Part shown: positions 8,780-18,527 of the stretch, piece by piece
How the letters are laid out: every line of letters starts with the position of its first letter
How positions within the stretch are numbered: position 1 is the stretch's first letter
From: Spirosoma terrae
GTDB lineage: Bacteria; Bacteroidota; Bacteroidia; Cytophagales; Spirosomataceae
Assembly: GCF_010435915.1 (NCBI RefSeq)
Contig: NZ_JAAFZH010000015.1
Span: 62,001-126,000, forward strand
Direction: 5' to 3'
Length of the DNA stretch: 64,000 bases
The notes under the pieces: model-generated
The model's input: the letters and a program-made list of their open reading frames with translations, nothing else
Database searches by the model: none
What the model was told of the DNA's origin: nothing
Translations under genes and position numbers: made by a program

Positions 8780-9415
8780 TCAGTCAGCAGGTACGATTAC
8801 GCCATCGCCAACTTGCCAGGTGCTCGTCATGGGTAATCCAGTAAGGGCAATATCCTGATGCGAGGTCAACAGAAAGGAAACACCTTCAGTCGCGTTCAAC
8901 TGTCGTAAATACGCGAACAAACTGGCCGCCGTTGCTACGTCGAGCGTTGTTAATGGTTCATCCAGTAACACAAGCCGGGGTCTTCCCAGCAGAGCCAGTA
9001 AAAGCGACAGTTTTTTGAGCATTCCGCTCGAATAGGTACCAGTGGTCTGCGTCCAGAATTTTTGAACGCCCAACAGGTCTGCTAATTGATGAATTTGATC
9101 GGACGAAGCCTGTTTCGCCTGTCCGACAAATTCTGCCAGATCGCGGGCCGTCAGAAAGTTCGGATAGAGGGGTTCGGCTTCGGCATAGTTGACCCGTAAT
9201 CGATACGGGACCGGATCGCGGTTGATATCGAATTGATCATCGAGCAGAATCGCTCCCGAAAATGGTAAAAGCCCGGCTACAGTACGAAAAAAAGTCGTTT
9301 TGCCCGAACCATTGCCGCCCCGGAAATAGTGAAAACCTGTGCTTAATACCAGCGAAGGAACGGCCAGCACGGTACGTCCGGCATAGGCTTTAACAAGATT
9401 GGTGACGGTGAGCAA
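8780..9415 (-). CDS. ABC transporter ATP-binding protein
   Basis: A compact 211-residue ATPase with Walker A GGNGSGKTTFFR, signature YSSGMLKKLSLL, Walker B PRLVLLDEPLTTLD and the H-loop TSHQD. The short length without a C-terminal regulatory domain and the SSGM form of the signature fit ABC-2-type exporter ATPases, of the kind used for drugs, lipids or haem-related cargo. It is the first gene of a two-gene unit with the permease at 7694-8773 (6-base gap). Upstream it is separated from another ABC module by an inverted repeat at 9437-9504. The start at 9415 gives MLTVTNLVKAYAGRTVLAVP, a normal ABC N-terminus. Confidence 0.93.
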   Translation of the reverse strand: MLTVTNLVKAYAGRTVLAVPSLVLSTGFHYFRGGNGSGKTTFFRTVAGLLPFSGAILLDDQFDINRDPVPYRLRVNYAEAEPLYPNFLTARDLAEFVGQAKQASSDQIHQLADLLGVQKFWTQTTGTYSSGMLKKLSLLLALLGRPRLVLLDEPLTTLDVATAASLFAYLRQLNATEGVSFLLTSHQDIALTGLPMTSTWQVGDGVIVPAD

Positions 9416-9436
9416 GGTAAGCCTTTTTTATTTTTT

Positions 9437-9504
9437 GGCAGGTTTACCAGGCTGTACAGGATTTCTTTAGTTTGCTCAATCCTGTACATCCTGGTAAACC
9501 TGTC
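9437..9504. repeat. 27-bp inverted repeat with CAGG units
   Basis: Arms 9437-9463 and 9478-9504 match at 25 of 27 positions with a 14-base loop. Each arm contains CAGG-type units ending in TGTACAGGATT, resembling the repeat at 4651-4715. It separates two leftward ABC modules (permease ending 9512, next ATPase starting 9415), so it lies between co-directional genes and probably ends the first transcript. Confidence 0.8.
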
Positions 9505-9511
9505 GGAAACA

Positions 9512-10834
9512 CTACGCTTTATAGAATATCCATTTAGAAAGTTCTTTGTACGTAACTTTCTTGCCGTACATCAGAATACCGACGCGATAGATCCGGGCTG
9601 CGAGCCACGTAGTACCCATAAAACCCAGCACTAGCAACACCATCGACAGAATCAATTCCCAGACGGGCACACCAAACGGAATCCGGACCATCATGACAAC
9701 CGGCGACGTAAAGGGAATAATTGATGTCCAGAAGGCCAGTGCCCCATCGGGATCTTTAATAACAAACTGAGCTACCGCTATGGCACCAATAATCGGAAGC
9801 GTAATCGGGAACATGAATTGCTGCGTTTCTGTCTCATTATCGACGGCCGCACCAACAGCTCCGAAAAGCGCACTATAGAGCAAATAGCCGCCTAGAAAAT
9901 AGAATAGGAAGCAACCAACAATCAGCGGAATATTGAGCGTTTCTACGGCCTGCATAACACTCGCAATGGCATTATTTTTCACTTTTTCATCCTGCAATTC
10001 GGGGGCATTCTGCGCCATGGCACTGTTTGTCTGCATAGCCTCACGCCCACGCTCTGCCTTATCACCAATTATCGCTCCCCCTACCGTAAAGAGGCCCAAA
10101 GTGAGCAAAATCCAGAGCATAAACTGGGTTAAGCCAACCAGGGCAACTCCCATAATCTTCCCTAACATCAACTGAAACGGCTTTACCGACGAGATGATTA
10201 CTTCAACAATGCGGCTCGTCTTTTCTTCCATAACGCCACGCATTACCTGCGTGCCATAAATAAACACTGAAATGTAAATCATGAACGCGCAGAAATAACC
10301 TATTACAGTCATGGCGATGGCATTGCTGCTTTTTTCACTACCATCGCTCAGGTTAATCGTCTGCGCGTCGACGTTCACCTTGGCATCCTGAATGATCTTC
10401 TGTGTGATACCAGCCTGACTGAGCTTGATGGTTTCAATTTCTTTTGAGATGGCCTGTTCAATGTTATGCTGCAGGGTCAAGCTCACGCTCTTCTCCGCGA
10501 AAATCTGAACCGTCTTAGGCTCTTCAATCACGTTTTTGGGGATAAAAACCAGCGCATCGTACCCTTCCTTGACAAAATCTTTTTTGGCAGTAGAAAGCGG
10601 CTTTTTCGAGAACGTAAACTTCGTTTCAGAATCGTCCTTGAATTTATCGACAAAGCGTGCGCTCTCGTCCACCACTTCCACTTTCTTTTGATTGATGGAA
10701 CTGACGGCGGCCCAGCCAATAATGGCATAAAAACCAAAAATCAGGAGAGGTCCAAGAATGGTCATCACCAGAAAGGACTTCTTACGAACGCGCGTCAGAT
10801 ATTCGCGTTTGATGATCAGGAAAATTGTATGCAT
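9512..10834 (-). CDS. ABC-2 type permease (NatB/YhaP-like)
   Basis: A 440-residue protein with the ABC-2 permease layout: one N-terminal membrane segment (about residues 20-45, preceded by IIKREYLTRVRKKSF), a large extracytoplasmic domain of about 130 residues, then five or more C-terminal segments. EEKTSRIVEVIISSVKPFQLMLGKIMG is split by the membrane boundary and is the characteristic ABC-2 conserved block. The family exports Na+, antibiotics or other small compounds; NatB is the best-known member. It is the second gene of a unit with the ATPase at 10915-11826 (80-base gap). Confidence 0.9.
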   Translation of the reverse strand: MHTIFLIIKREYLTRVRKKSFLVMTILGPLLIFGFYAIIGWAAVSSINQKKVEVVDESARFVDKFKDDSETKFTFSKKPLSTAKKDFVKEGYDALVFIPKNVIEEPKTVQIFAEKSVSLTLQHNIEQAISKEIETIKLSQAGITQKIIQDAKVNVDAQTINLSDGSEKSSNAIAMTVIGYFCAFMIYISVFIYGTQVMRGVMEEKTSRIVEVIISSVKPFQLMLGKIMGVALVGLTQFMLWILLTLGLFTVGGAIIGDKAERGREAMQTNSAMAQNAPELQDEKVKNNAIASVMQAVETLNIPLIVGCFLFYFLGGYLLYSALFGAVGAAVDNETETQQFMFPITLPIIGAIAVAQFVIKDPDGALAFWTSIIPFTSPVVMMVRIPFGVPVWELILSMVLLVLGFMGTTWLAARIYRVGILMYGKKVTYKELSKWIFYKA

Positions 10835-10914
10835 AAACGTAATGATTGAGGGGCAGAATGATTAGTGAACCAATAATTGAATGGATGCGTGTCAAGGTCA
10901 GCATTCGACCTTTC

Positions 10915-11826
10915 TCAATCATTAATACTGCCGACGGCTTTAATGAAAATCTCGTTCATACTAGGAATATTCTCCCCAAACGACCGGATAGTTACCCGAT
11001 CGAGCAATCGGCGGATCAGATCATTGACCGATGCGTCGGATGGAATCTGAATATCGGTCCGTAAAAAACCGTCGTCGGTAGCCAGCGTTTTCTGAACGAT
11101 AAAAGCCGGAGGCAGTTCGCCCAGATCGCCCTGGTATTCGACATGGTACGTATTGGTTTTAAACTGTTCTTTGATAGCGCGCTTAGGGCCATCAAGAATT
11201 TTATGGGATCGATTAATCAGGGCGATGTAATCGCAAAGCTCTTCGACGGACTCCATGCGGTGGGTCGAGAAAATAATCGTTTTCCCCTTTTCGCGAAGTT
11301 CCAGAATCTCGTCTTTAATCAGATTGGCATTAATCGGATCAAAACCAGAGAAAGGTTCATCCAGAATAATAAGATCCGGCTCATGCATCACTGTGGCCAC
11401 AAACTGAACTTTTTGCTGCATTCCCTTCGACAAATCTTCGATGTGCTTATTCCACCAGGTTTTGATATCGAATTTCAGGAACCAGATTTTCAGCTTTTCC
11501 ATGGCCTCTCTTTCCGTGAGGCCTTTTAATTGAGCCAGGTACAGCAACTGCTCGCCAACTTTCATTTTTTTGTACAGACCACGCTCTTCGGGCAGGTAGC
11601 CAATACGTTTAATATGATCGGGCTTCAGTCGTTCTCCACCTAGCAGTACGTCCCCCGAATCGGGGGCAGTAATTTGATTGACAATACGTATCAGCGATGT
11701 TTTTCCGGCTCCATTGGGTCCGAGCAACCCAAAAATGCATCCTTTGGGAACAGTTAAACTGACATCATCTAAAGCGCGGTGTTCTGCGTACTGTTTAACA
11801 ATGTGATGGGTTTCAAGAATATTCAT
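10915..11826 (-). CDS. ABC transporter ATP-binding protein (NatA-like, DUF4162 C-terminus)
   Basis: A 303-residue ATPase when started at 11826 (MNILETHHIVKQYAEHRAL); a further-upstream Met would add 14 atypical residues. Walker A LGPNGAGKTSLIR, signature EDLSKGMQQKVQF, Walker B PDLIILDEPFSGFDP and the H-loop STHRMES are all present. The roughly 80-residue C-terminal extension after the ATPase core corresponds to the DUF4162-type domain often found on ABC-2 exporter ATPases. It pairs with the NatB-like permease downstream. Confidence 0.93.
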   Translation of the reverse strand: MNILETHHIVKQYAEHRALDDVSLTVPKGCIFGLLGPNGAGKTSLIRIVNQITAPDSGDVLLGGERLKPDHIKRIGYLPEERGLYKKMKVGEQLLYLAQLKGLTEREAMEKLKIWFLKFDIKTWWNKHIEDLSKGMQQKVQFVATVMHEPDLIILDEPFSGFDPINANLIKDEILELREKGKTIIFSTHRMESVEELCDYIALINRSHKILDGPKRAIKEQFKTNTYHVEYQGDLGELPPAFIVQKTLATDDGFLRTDIQIPSDASVNDLIRRLLDRVTIRSFGENIPSMNEIFIKAVGSIND

Positions 11827-11939
11827 GCAGTCTAGGTAAAAACCGGAGGTATTTATCAATGGACACAAACTACAGCTATTTGTTACAGATAGCCAAAGAA
11901 TTTACGGATGAATAGTCGATTATACAGACAGACGGCAAA

Positions 11940-11974
11940 AAAAAGAGCCATAGTTTCTGGCTATGGCTCTTTTT
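11940..11974. terminator. Rho-independent terminator hairpin
   Basis: Perfect 14-base arms (11940-11953 and 11961-11974) with a 7-base loop, A-rich on one side and T-rich on the other. It works in either direction but most likely terminates the leftward gene at 11993-12430, whose stop lies 19 bases away. Confidence 0.85.
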
Positions 11975-11992
11975 GTATTCTTAATCGATTAG

Positions 11993-12430
11993 TCACCGAT
12001 AGTATTCCCGAACCTGAAACAGTAACATCAGGAATAGTAAAGCCAGTAACGTTCCCAGAATACTAAATGACAGAATGCTGGTCAGCACACTAATTAGTTC
12101 TGCATAATAGCTAAATACCCACCCCGACCGTTTCCGGTTAAACAACCCCGGTAGGGCCAGTGCCCCCAGCACCAGGCCAATAACCGACAGGATCATACCG
12201 ACCGTATAACCAATACCAGTACCTACGCCACCGATAAATGAAACCGGAAGAAAAAAAACACCGAGCCCTAAAAAAGCCAGAATTGCAGGTAAGGCCAGGA
12301 TCAGTAATACCAGCGATACAATTGGCCAATATTTAACAAACCCTTCCCGAAAATTAAGCGGGAACTGGAATGGAGCTTTGGTGGTAAAATAAGGAGCCAG
12401 TTCGGTTTCCAACACAGCAGGCTGAGCCAT
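11993..12430 (-). CDS. Small membrane protein of unknown function
   Basis: A 145-residue protein when started at 12430 (MAQPAVLETELAPYF); a longer frame from 12514 adds 28 residues but has no support. Three hydrophobic segments are visible at roughly residues 37-65, 68-93 and 110-140, with a short soluble N-terminus. DUF4870-like or chlorosome-like small membrane proteins are possible, but I cannot assign a family. It is leftward and separate from the symporter gene at 12538 by 107 bases. Confidence 0.65.
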   Translation of the reverse strand: MAQPAVLETELAPYFTTKAPFQFPLNFREGFVKYWPIVSLVLLILALPAILAFLGLGVFFLPVSFIGGVGTGIGYTVGMILSVIGLVLGALALPGLFNRKRSGWVFSYYAELISVLTSILSFSILGTLLALLFLMLLFQVREYYR

Positions 12431-12537
12431 AAAAACGTAGATTAGAGTGTATAAATGAGTGAGTAGAAAAAGCTCACTAAAAGTACACCTGACCTTAACG
12501 TTATGGCCCGACAACTGTGTGAATGGTAAACTCTTTA

Positions 12538-13782
12538 CTAAGCGGTAACTTCTTCGGATTCAACGGGCTGAGTCCTGAACTCTCCCTCCCACTTTGAAAT
12601 TACGCAAGTTGCCACGGCATTACCGGCTACCGACGTAGCGCTACGTCCCATATCCAGAATCTGATCGATTCCCAGCAACAGCGCCAGTCCTTCGATGGGC
12701 AAATCAAACAGCGACATTGTTCCGGCAATTACCACCAACGACGCACGCGGAACCCCCGCAATACCTTTAGAGGTGATCATGAGCGTCAGCATCATAGTGA
12801 TTTGCTGTTCTATGCTAAGCGGAACGTGATATGCCTGAGCGATAAAAGCGGTAGCGAAGGTCATATACAGCATAGAGCCGTCGAGGTTGAAGGAATAACC
12901 CAATGGCAATACGAAGGAAATAATACGTTCCGAACAGCCAAACCGACGTAGTGCTTCGATTGTCTGGGGGAAAGATGCCTCTGAACTAGCGGTACTGAAC
13001 GAAAGAATTATGGCAGACCGAACTTCTTTCAACAGAGCGAAATAGGGAATGCGGACCACCAGACATATCAGGGCAAGTACGACAAAAATAAAGAACAATA
13101 ATCCACCGAAGAAGCAGAAAATCAGGTAAACATAACCCGTTAAAATGCCAAGGCCCTGTTTAGCCACCACAGCCGCAATGGCCCCCAATACGCCGTAAGG
13201 AGCGAATGACATAACGTAGCTGGTTACCTTGAACATAATATGCGACAGCGAATCGAGTGCTTTGATGATAATTTTCCCCTGCTCGCCAACCGACCCAACG
13301 GCTATTCCGAAGAAAATACTGAACACAACGATCTGAAGTATTTCATTCGTTGCCATCGCATCGATAAAGCTGGTTGGTACAATGTGGGTAATAAAATTCT
13401 CGAACGTCAGTTTCTGTACTTCAACGCCTGTGTCGGTTCCTTTAGCCGGTAATGGCAAATTCATTACCTCACCGGGTTTCATGATGTTAACAACCAGCAA
13501 TCCGACTACCAGCGACAAAATGGTAGCAAAGTAAAAGTAGGCTAACGTCTTAAGACCAATACGTCCTACGGTACCAAAATCACCCAATTTAGCAATACCG
13601 ACAACGAGCGTGGCAAATACCAGCGGCCCGATAATCATTTTAATCAGGCGTAAGAAAATCTTGGAAAGGATATTTAAATCGGACCCTGAAAAGCCAGTAC
13701 TGGTATCCGGAAATAAATAACCAATAAGGATACCGAGCACCATGCCCAGAAAAATACGAGTTGTCAGATTGGGTAGTTTCAT
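12538..13782 (-). CDS. Dicarboxylate/amino acid:cation symporter (DAACS family)
   Basis: A 414-residue transporter of the glutamate transporter-homologue fold. The HP1 serine-rich hairpin appears as STASSEASFPQTIEALRRFG. TM7 reads SFNLDGSMLY in place of the archaeal NMDGT. HP2 reads ITSKGIAGVPRAS. TM8 reads IDQILDMGRSATSVAGN. Relative to GltPh, the aspartate and arginine of DMGR that contact an acidic amino-acid substrate are kept, while the Na+ site aspartate is Asn, as in several bacterial dicarboxylate members. It probably takes up C4-dicarboxylates or acidic amino acids with Na+ or H+. It has no operon partner. Confidence 0.92.
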   Translation of the reverse strand: MKLPNLTTRIFLGMVLGILIGYLFPDTSTGFSGSDLNILSKIFLRLIKMIIGPLVFATLVVGIAKLGDFGTVGRIGLKTLAYFYFATILSLVVGLLVVNIMKPGEVMNLPLPAKGTDTGVEVQKLTFENFITHIVPTSFIDAMATNEILQIVVFSIFFGIAVGSVGEQGKIIIKALDSLSHIMFKVTSYVMSFAPYGVLGAIAAVVAKQGLGILTGYVYLIFCFFGGLLFFIFVVLALICLVVRIPYFALLKEVRSAIILSFSTASSEASFPQTIEALRRFGCSERIISFVLPLGYSFNLDGSMLYMTFATAFIAQAYHVPLSIEQQITMMLTLMITSKGIAGVPRASLVVIAGTMSLFDLPIEGLALLLGIDQILDMGRSATSVAGNAVATCVISKWEGEFRTQPVESEEVTA

Positions 13783-13985
13783 GCAAATAGGTCAAGTAGC
13801 CGTATTGACAAATGTAACAGAATTGCGGCACTAGTAAAAATAGGAACCGGCCCAGAAAGCCACTCCTATGAGTAACAGAAGCACCTGTCACCTAAAAACC
13901 ACCGATTAATCTACTTTTTTTTGGAAAAAAGAATAGTATGCTGTAATATGCACATATTCCAATGAATCAGTTGGTTAATGACTAC

Positions 13986-14423
13986 TCACCTAAATCGTTG
14001 CCTATATATAGGTTTGCGGTAAACGAACAGCAACCACATAAACGGATAGAGCAATACATCTGTCAGTTTATAAGGCGTTCGAAATACAATGTCATCAACA
14101 ATGAGCGTTCCTCCTGTGGGGTTCATTAGCAGTCGATGGCGATGATGCCAGGACGTCAGAAAGAAGGGCAGCGTTGTTCCCTGGTCGACAAAATAGATCT
14201 CACTATCAGTTGTTTGTTGATCGACAATCAAGCTAATCCAATCCTGCTGCATTACGAAGAAATTGAGTTTAATATGTACAACATCTCCTTCCAGACAACC
14301 ATCAAACCGAATCAGGTTAACGGGGGGAAACGGCGGAGAAAGCCGAATAAACAAATTCCTATCAAACCCATTCCAGACCTGAGTGATTGATTGGTTAACC
14401 TGGGTTTTAAGGAGTAAGTGCAT
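13986..14423 (-). CDS. SRPBCC-like (START-fold) protein, uncharacterised
   Basis: A 145-residue protein. The pattern of beta strands ending in the segment TSWHHRHRLLMNPTGGTLIVDDIVFRTP and a C-terminal helix fits the SRPBCC/cyclase-dehydrase-like ligand-binding fold, in which a single domain holds a hydrophobic ligand. This is recognised from strand pattern only, so function is open. It starts at 14423, divergently from the hybrid sensor kinase (start near 14470), and the two share a very short intergenic region holding a small palindrome. Confidence 0.65.
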   Translation of the reverse strand: MHLLLKTQVNQSITQVWNGFDRNLFIRLSPPFPPVNLIRFDGCLEGDVVHIKLNFFVMQQDWISLIVDQQTTDSEIYFVDQGTTLPFFLTSWHHRHRLLMNPTGGTLIVDDIVFRTPYKLTDVLLYPFMWLLFVYRKPIYRQRFR

Positions 14424-14451
14424 AGACGAAGCAGGTCAGAAAGTGAGAGAT

Positions 14452-14464
14452 AACGATTATCGTT
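14452..14464. promoter_or_regulatory. Short palindrome between divergent genes, possible operator
   Basis: AACGAT-T-ATCGTT is a perfect 6-base dyad with one central base, placed 5 bases before the chosen start of the hybrid sensor kinase and about 30 bases from the divergent SRPBCC gene start. It could be an operator. A 6-base dyad arises easily by chance. Confidence 0.25.
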
Positions 14465-14469
14465 TGATT

Positions 14470-17400
14470 ATGGTGCGTATACGCATGGGAAAGCAGACTA
14501 CCTTTGCCAAGTTAGCGCATTCTCTCATCCTATTGTACTCAACAACCAAAAATTCAGGTAAACGTTGCTGGCTTACGCTCGCTCTGTTTTTGTTTAGTCA
14601 ACTCGTATGGGCTCAAACACCCGGCCCTGACTTCCTAACCGTTGAGAATGGTTTGCCGCAGGGATTTATTAAATCGATGCTTCAGGACCGTCGTGGGTTC
14701 ATCTGGATAGCTACGCGCGATGGGCTTTGTCGCTATGATGGTATCCGCTTTAAAAACTTCCATCACGACCCGCATAATCCACGTTCTCTTTCCTTTAGCA
14801 GTATTTACGAAATACGGGAAAACAGCCAGGGTTCTCTGTGGACACGTACTGAAAATAATAACGTCGATTATTTTGATCCCGTAACCGAGCAAACGCAGCG
14901 CGTTTCGGATTCGCCCGCTTTTCGGCAGGTTGTCAACCGGAACACGCTTACCTCCATCTTCCCCGACCATCAGGGTAATGTATGGGTTGCTACGTCAACG
15001 AATGGTTTTTTTCAGTTGACGGCCAAAGGGACAATTAGACATCGAAACTGGGCTATCAAAAATGATACGGTCCAGCATCGAATTGATGCATTATTGGTTG
15101 ACAGACACGATAACCTTTGGCTGGCCACCTCCGATGGACTCTACCGATACGATCCCAAAGCCCAGCAGTTTACCGCATTTCGCATAGCCAATGGGTTACC
15201 CCGTAACGATGTTCGATCGCTTCGTGAACGAGCCAACGGGGAGTTAATGCTGGGATTTCCCGGACAGATTGCCTTATTTAACCCGAACGGTGGCAACGTC
15301 CGCCAGGTAGTTCCTCTTCCCAATCTACCGCCGGATACGCCTTTATTGACCGGCGATGCACACGGTAACGAATACGTGGGCTTGTACCGCTACACCGACC
15401 AGACAGGTCTAACCTATCTGCCAATAAATCCTCAGTTTATTCGTCCATCACTCATATCCATATTGATTGATCAGTCGAATGTACTCTGGGTCGGTACAAA
15501 CGGTAATGGCATTGTAAAATATAACCTTAATAAACGACCGTTCCATCATTGGCCGTACGCGATCAATTTCCAGATTGACTGGATGAGTCAGCAGTTTGGC
15601 ATACCAATCTTATCAATCCCGCCAGACGTTCGCCAACAGGACCCATCGAACCTCCGCTACCAATTTGACCGCCAAAAGAGACTTTGGATCGGCGGCCTGC
15701 GAACCCCTTTGTATCGATACAATACGGATCTGAAGCAATTTGAAGCGATCAGACCTATAGGCATTGAACCCAAATGGTTGTCCGGCGGTGCCTTCAGATT
15801 GTCAACCCTAACGACCGGCCCTGAAGGAGAATTATGGGGATTAGTGGGAGCCGACGTTCGTGCTGTAGTCCGTTTTGATGAAGCCCATCAGTCATTTACG
15901 GCTTTCCCCTTACCACTACCCGCCAAACATCCTTACGAAATCATGGCGATGAGTGTCGATGGCGGTCGTATCTATATGGCAACGCAAAGCCACGGCCTGT
16001 TACGTGCCGACCTTGCCGACAAACGCCTTATCCGCTGGAAAGCGAACCCCGACAGTCCTGACGCGTTGCCCGTCAATTCGTTGCTAAGCCTGGCCCAGGA
16101 CCCGGCCCACTATAATTTCCTGTGGATCGGCACTTATGGTAATGGCCTGTGCCGACTCGATAAGCTCACGGGTAAAATTCGTAGTTTCACCGTTCGCAAC
16201 GGCTTACCAAACAACGTCATTTACGGCATTCGTCCTGATGCCAATGGGCATTTGTGGTTAAGCACCAACCGAGGGCTTTGCCGGTTCGATACCCGAACGT
16301 TTGAAGTACGAAGTTATACGGCCGACGACGGCTTGCCCAGTAATGAGTTCAACCGCTTCCACGACATTTCACTACCTGACGGCCGGGTTATTTTCGGTGG
16401 CTATAGTGGTTACACAGCTTTCAACCCTAAACAAGTATTCGACGATACGTTCAAGCCTTCGGTTGCCATAACTGGCCTCCGTATCAATAATCAACCCGTT
16501 AACGTAACAGACCAGGATTCTCCCCTATTGAAGGGTATCAACGAAACCAAAGAAATCGTTCTCAGTTACCAGCAGAACTTTCTATCGTTCGATTTTGCTG
16601 CTCTTCAGTTTAATCATAGCAGTAAAAATCTGTTCCGATACAAACTAACGGGGCTCGACCACGACTGGATTTACAATGGTAATCAGGCAACTGCTACGTA
16701 TACCAATCTCCCTCCCGGAACCTATACGTTCGTTGTAAACGCATCAAATACATCAGGCATCTGGAGTCCACACACCCATCAGATCCGGGTAGTTATTAAA
16801 CCCGCTCCCTGGGCTACCTGGTGGGCTTATACAGGCTATGCATTACTGTTAGCAGGAGCCATATACCTGTTTGTACGGGTTAGAATTAACCGAATTCGTC
16901 TGCAAAGCCGAATGGAACTCCAGGAAAAAGAATCGGCTCAACTTAAAAACCTGGACGAAATCAAATCGCGCTTTTTTGCCAATATAACCCATGAGTTCAG
17001 AACACCGTTAACGCTGATCCTTACTCCTTTGGAGCAACTATTGGGCGATATTAAAAACCCGCAACAGCATCACCGTCTGGCGCTGGTGTATCGTAATGCC
17101 AGCCAATTGCTCCGACTGATCAATGAACTGCTTGATCTGGCGAAACTTGAAACGGGAAGTTTAACATTTACTCCCACTCAGGGCGATCTGATTGAGTTTC
17201 TGGAACGTATTACCAGTACGTTCGACATAGAGGCTCAGCGAAAGAAGATTAAACTAAGAGTACATAATCAATTTGCTGAACGCTATTACTGGTTTGACGC
17301 CGATAAGCTGGAAAAAATCCTGAATAACCTGCTGGCCAATGCGCTGAAATTCACCGACGAGCATGGAGTGATCGACGTTGATTTTTTTACGTTCTCAACC

Positions 17401-18513
17401 AACAATCAATCATCAAGCACTACGTCCTTGTTACGTTTAATCGTAAAAGATACTGGCGTTGGGATACCCAATCATAAACTCCCTTTGATTTTCAATCGCT
17501 TTTATCAGGTTAATCAGTTAAATAAACAAACGGCAGGATCAGGCATTGGCCTCGCGTTAGTAAAAGAACTCGTCGACGTAATGCAGGGAACGGTTCAGGT
17601 CGAAAGTATCCCAGGCAAAGGGTCTACATTCACCGTTGAAATCCCCTGCCAACCCGCCCAGTTTTCTCCAGAGAAACGGGAGCCATTGGTATCAACGTTA
17701 CGTTCTCCCCAATCGGCCGATACTGCTGACGTAACAGAATTGCCTCACCTGCTACTCGTAGAAGACAATGACGACATAGCCGAATTCGTAACCGATATTT
17801 TGCGGAGCGACTGGCAGATTCAGCGAGCCAGTAATGGCAAAGAAGGTTTGGAAGCCGCTCTAGCCGATGGCCCCGATATGGTCATCAGCGACGTACTGAT
17901 GCCCGAGCTGGACGGCTATGAATTATGTAGGCAATTAAAAAGTAACCCGGTTACCAATCACATCCCTATTCTATTATTAACCGCTAAATCGTCAATTGAG
18001 AGCCGGGTGGAAGGGCTATCAGCTGGAGCTGACGATTATCTGGCAAAACCTTTTCAGATTGACGAACTTCGGTGGCGAGTCAAAAACCGGCTCGAACAAC
18101 AACGTCGGTTCAGTCAGCATTTTCGAACCCAGTTACTCAGCGAAGGCCATGTTCCAACCGTCAGTTTAATGCCGGGCGACGAGTTTATGAACAAAGTCTA
18201 TGCCGTATTAAATGCCCGACTGGGCGATACGTCCTTTGGGGTAGAACCGCTGGCAGCGGCCGTTAACATGAGTCGAATGCATCTCAACCGGAAGATAAAA
18301 GCACTGACCGGGCTGTCTCCCAACGAACTGATCCGAGCCGTTCGGCTCAACAAAGCCAGTGAAATGCTGCTGACCAACATTCCAATCTCTGATGTAGCCT
18401 ATGCTGTTGGTTTTGATACGCCCGCCTATTTCTCAAAAGTATTCAAAGAACAGCATGGTGTAACGCCTTCTGAATATGTTGAACAGCAACGTCAGAAAGC
18501 TAATCACAACTAG
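14470..18513 (+). CDS. Hybrid two-component system protein (propeller sensor, histidine kinase, receiver, AraC output)
   Basis: A 1347-residue one-component-chain regulator when started at 14470; ATG 14485 is an alternative, and an upstream in-frame ATG at 14383 would overlap the divergent gene. Order: signal segment (SQLVWAQ, about residue 48); two-component regulator propeller repeats (GFIWIATRDGLCRYDG, NLWLATSDGLYRYD, HLWLSTNRGLCRFDT); Y_Y_Y domain; membrane segment near 783-805; HisKA with phospho-acceptor H841 (NITHEFRTPLTL); HATPase (NNLLANALKF, DTGVGI, GSGIGLALVKEL); receiver with phospho-acceptor D1141 (VISDVLMPELDGY); AraC HTH pair at the C-terminus. In Bacteroidota such HTCS proteins sense periplasmic ligands, often glycans, and activate nearby genes. 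No polysaccharide locus is adjacent here. Confidence 0.95.
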   Translation: MVRIRMGKQTTFAKLAHSLILLYSTTKNSGKRCWLTLALFLFSQLVWAQTPGPDFLTVENGLPQGFIKSMLQDRRGFIWIATRDGLCRYDGIRFKNFHHDPHNPRSLSFSSIYEIRENSQGSLWTRTENNNVDYFDPVTEQTQRVSDSPAFRQVVNRNTLTSIFPDHQGNVWVATSTNGFFQLTAKGTIRHRNWAIKNDTVQHRIDALLVDRHDNLWLATSDGLYRYDPKAQQFTAFRIANGLPRNDVRSLRERANGELMLGFPGQIALFNPNGGNVRQVVPLPNLPPDTPLLTGDAHGNEYVGLYRYTDQTGLTYLPINPQFIRPSLISILIDQSNVLWVGTNGNGIVKYNLNKRPFHHWPYAINFQIDWMSQQFGIPILSIPPDVRQQDPSNLRYQFDRQKRLWIGGLRTPLYRYNTDLKQFEAIRPIGIEPKWLSGGAFRLSTLTTGPEGELWGLVGADVRAVVRFDEAHQSFTAFPLPLPAKHPYEIMAMSVDGGRIYMATQSHGLLRADLADKRLIRWKANPDSPDALPVNSLLSLAQDPAHYNFLWIGTYGNGLCRLDKLTGKIRSFTVRNGLPNNVIYGIRPDANGHLWLSTNRGLCRFDTRTFEVRSYTADDGLPSNEFNRFHDISLPDGRVIFGGYSGYTAFNPKQVFDDTFKPSVAITGLRINNQPVNVTDQDSPLLKGINETKEIVLSYQQNFLSFDFAALQFNHSSKNLFRYKLTGLDHDWIYNGNQATATYTNLPPGTYTFVVNASNTSGIWSPHTHQIRVVIKPAPWATWWAYTGYALLLAGAIYLFVRVRINRIRLQSRMELQEKESAQLKNLDEIKSRFFANITHEFRTPLTLILTPLEQLLGDIKNPQQHHRLALVYRNASQLLRLINELLDLAKLETGSLTFTPTQGDLIEFLERITSTFDIEAQRKKIKLRVHNQFAERYYWFDADKLEKILNNLLANALKFTDEHGVIDVDFFTFSTNNQSSSTTSLLRLIVKDTGVGIPNHKLPLIFNRFYQVNQLNKQTAGSGIGLALVKELVDVMQGTVQVESIPGKGSTFTVEIPCQPAQFSPEKREPLVSTLRSPQSADTADVTELPHLLLVEDNDDIAEFVTDILRSDWQIQRASNGKEGLEAALADGPDMVISDVLMPELDGYELCRQLKSNPVTNHIPILLLTAKSSIESRVEGLSAGADDYLAKPFQIDELRWRVKNRLEQQRRFSQHFRTQLLSEGHVPTVSLMPGDEFMNKVYAVLNARLGDTSFGVEPLAAAVNMSRMHLNRKIKALTGLSPNELIRAVRLNKASEMLLTNIPISDVAYAVGFDTPAYFSKVFKEQHGVTPSEYVEQQRQKANHN

Positions 18514-18527
18514 CGAAATCGTTTACC

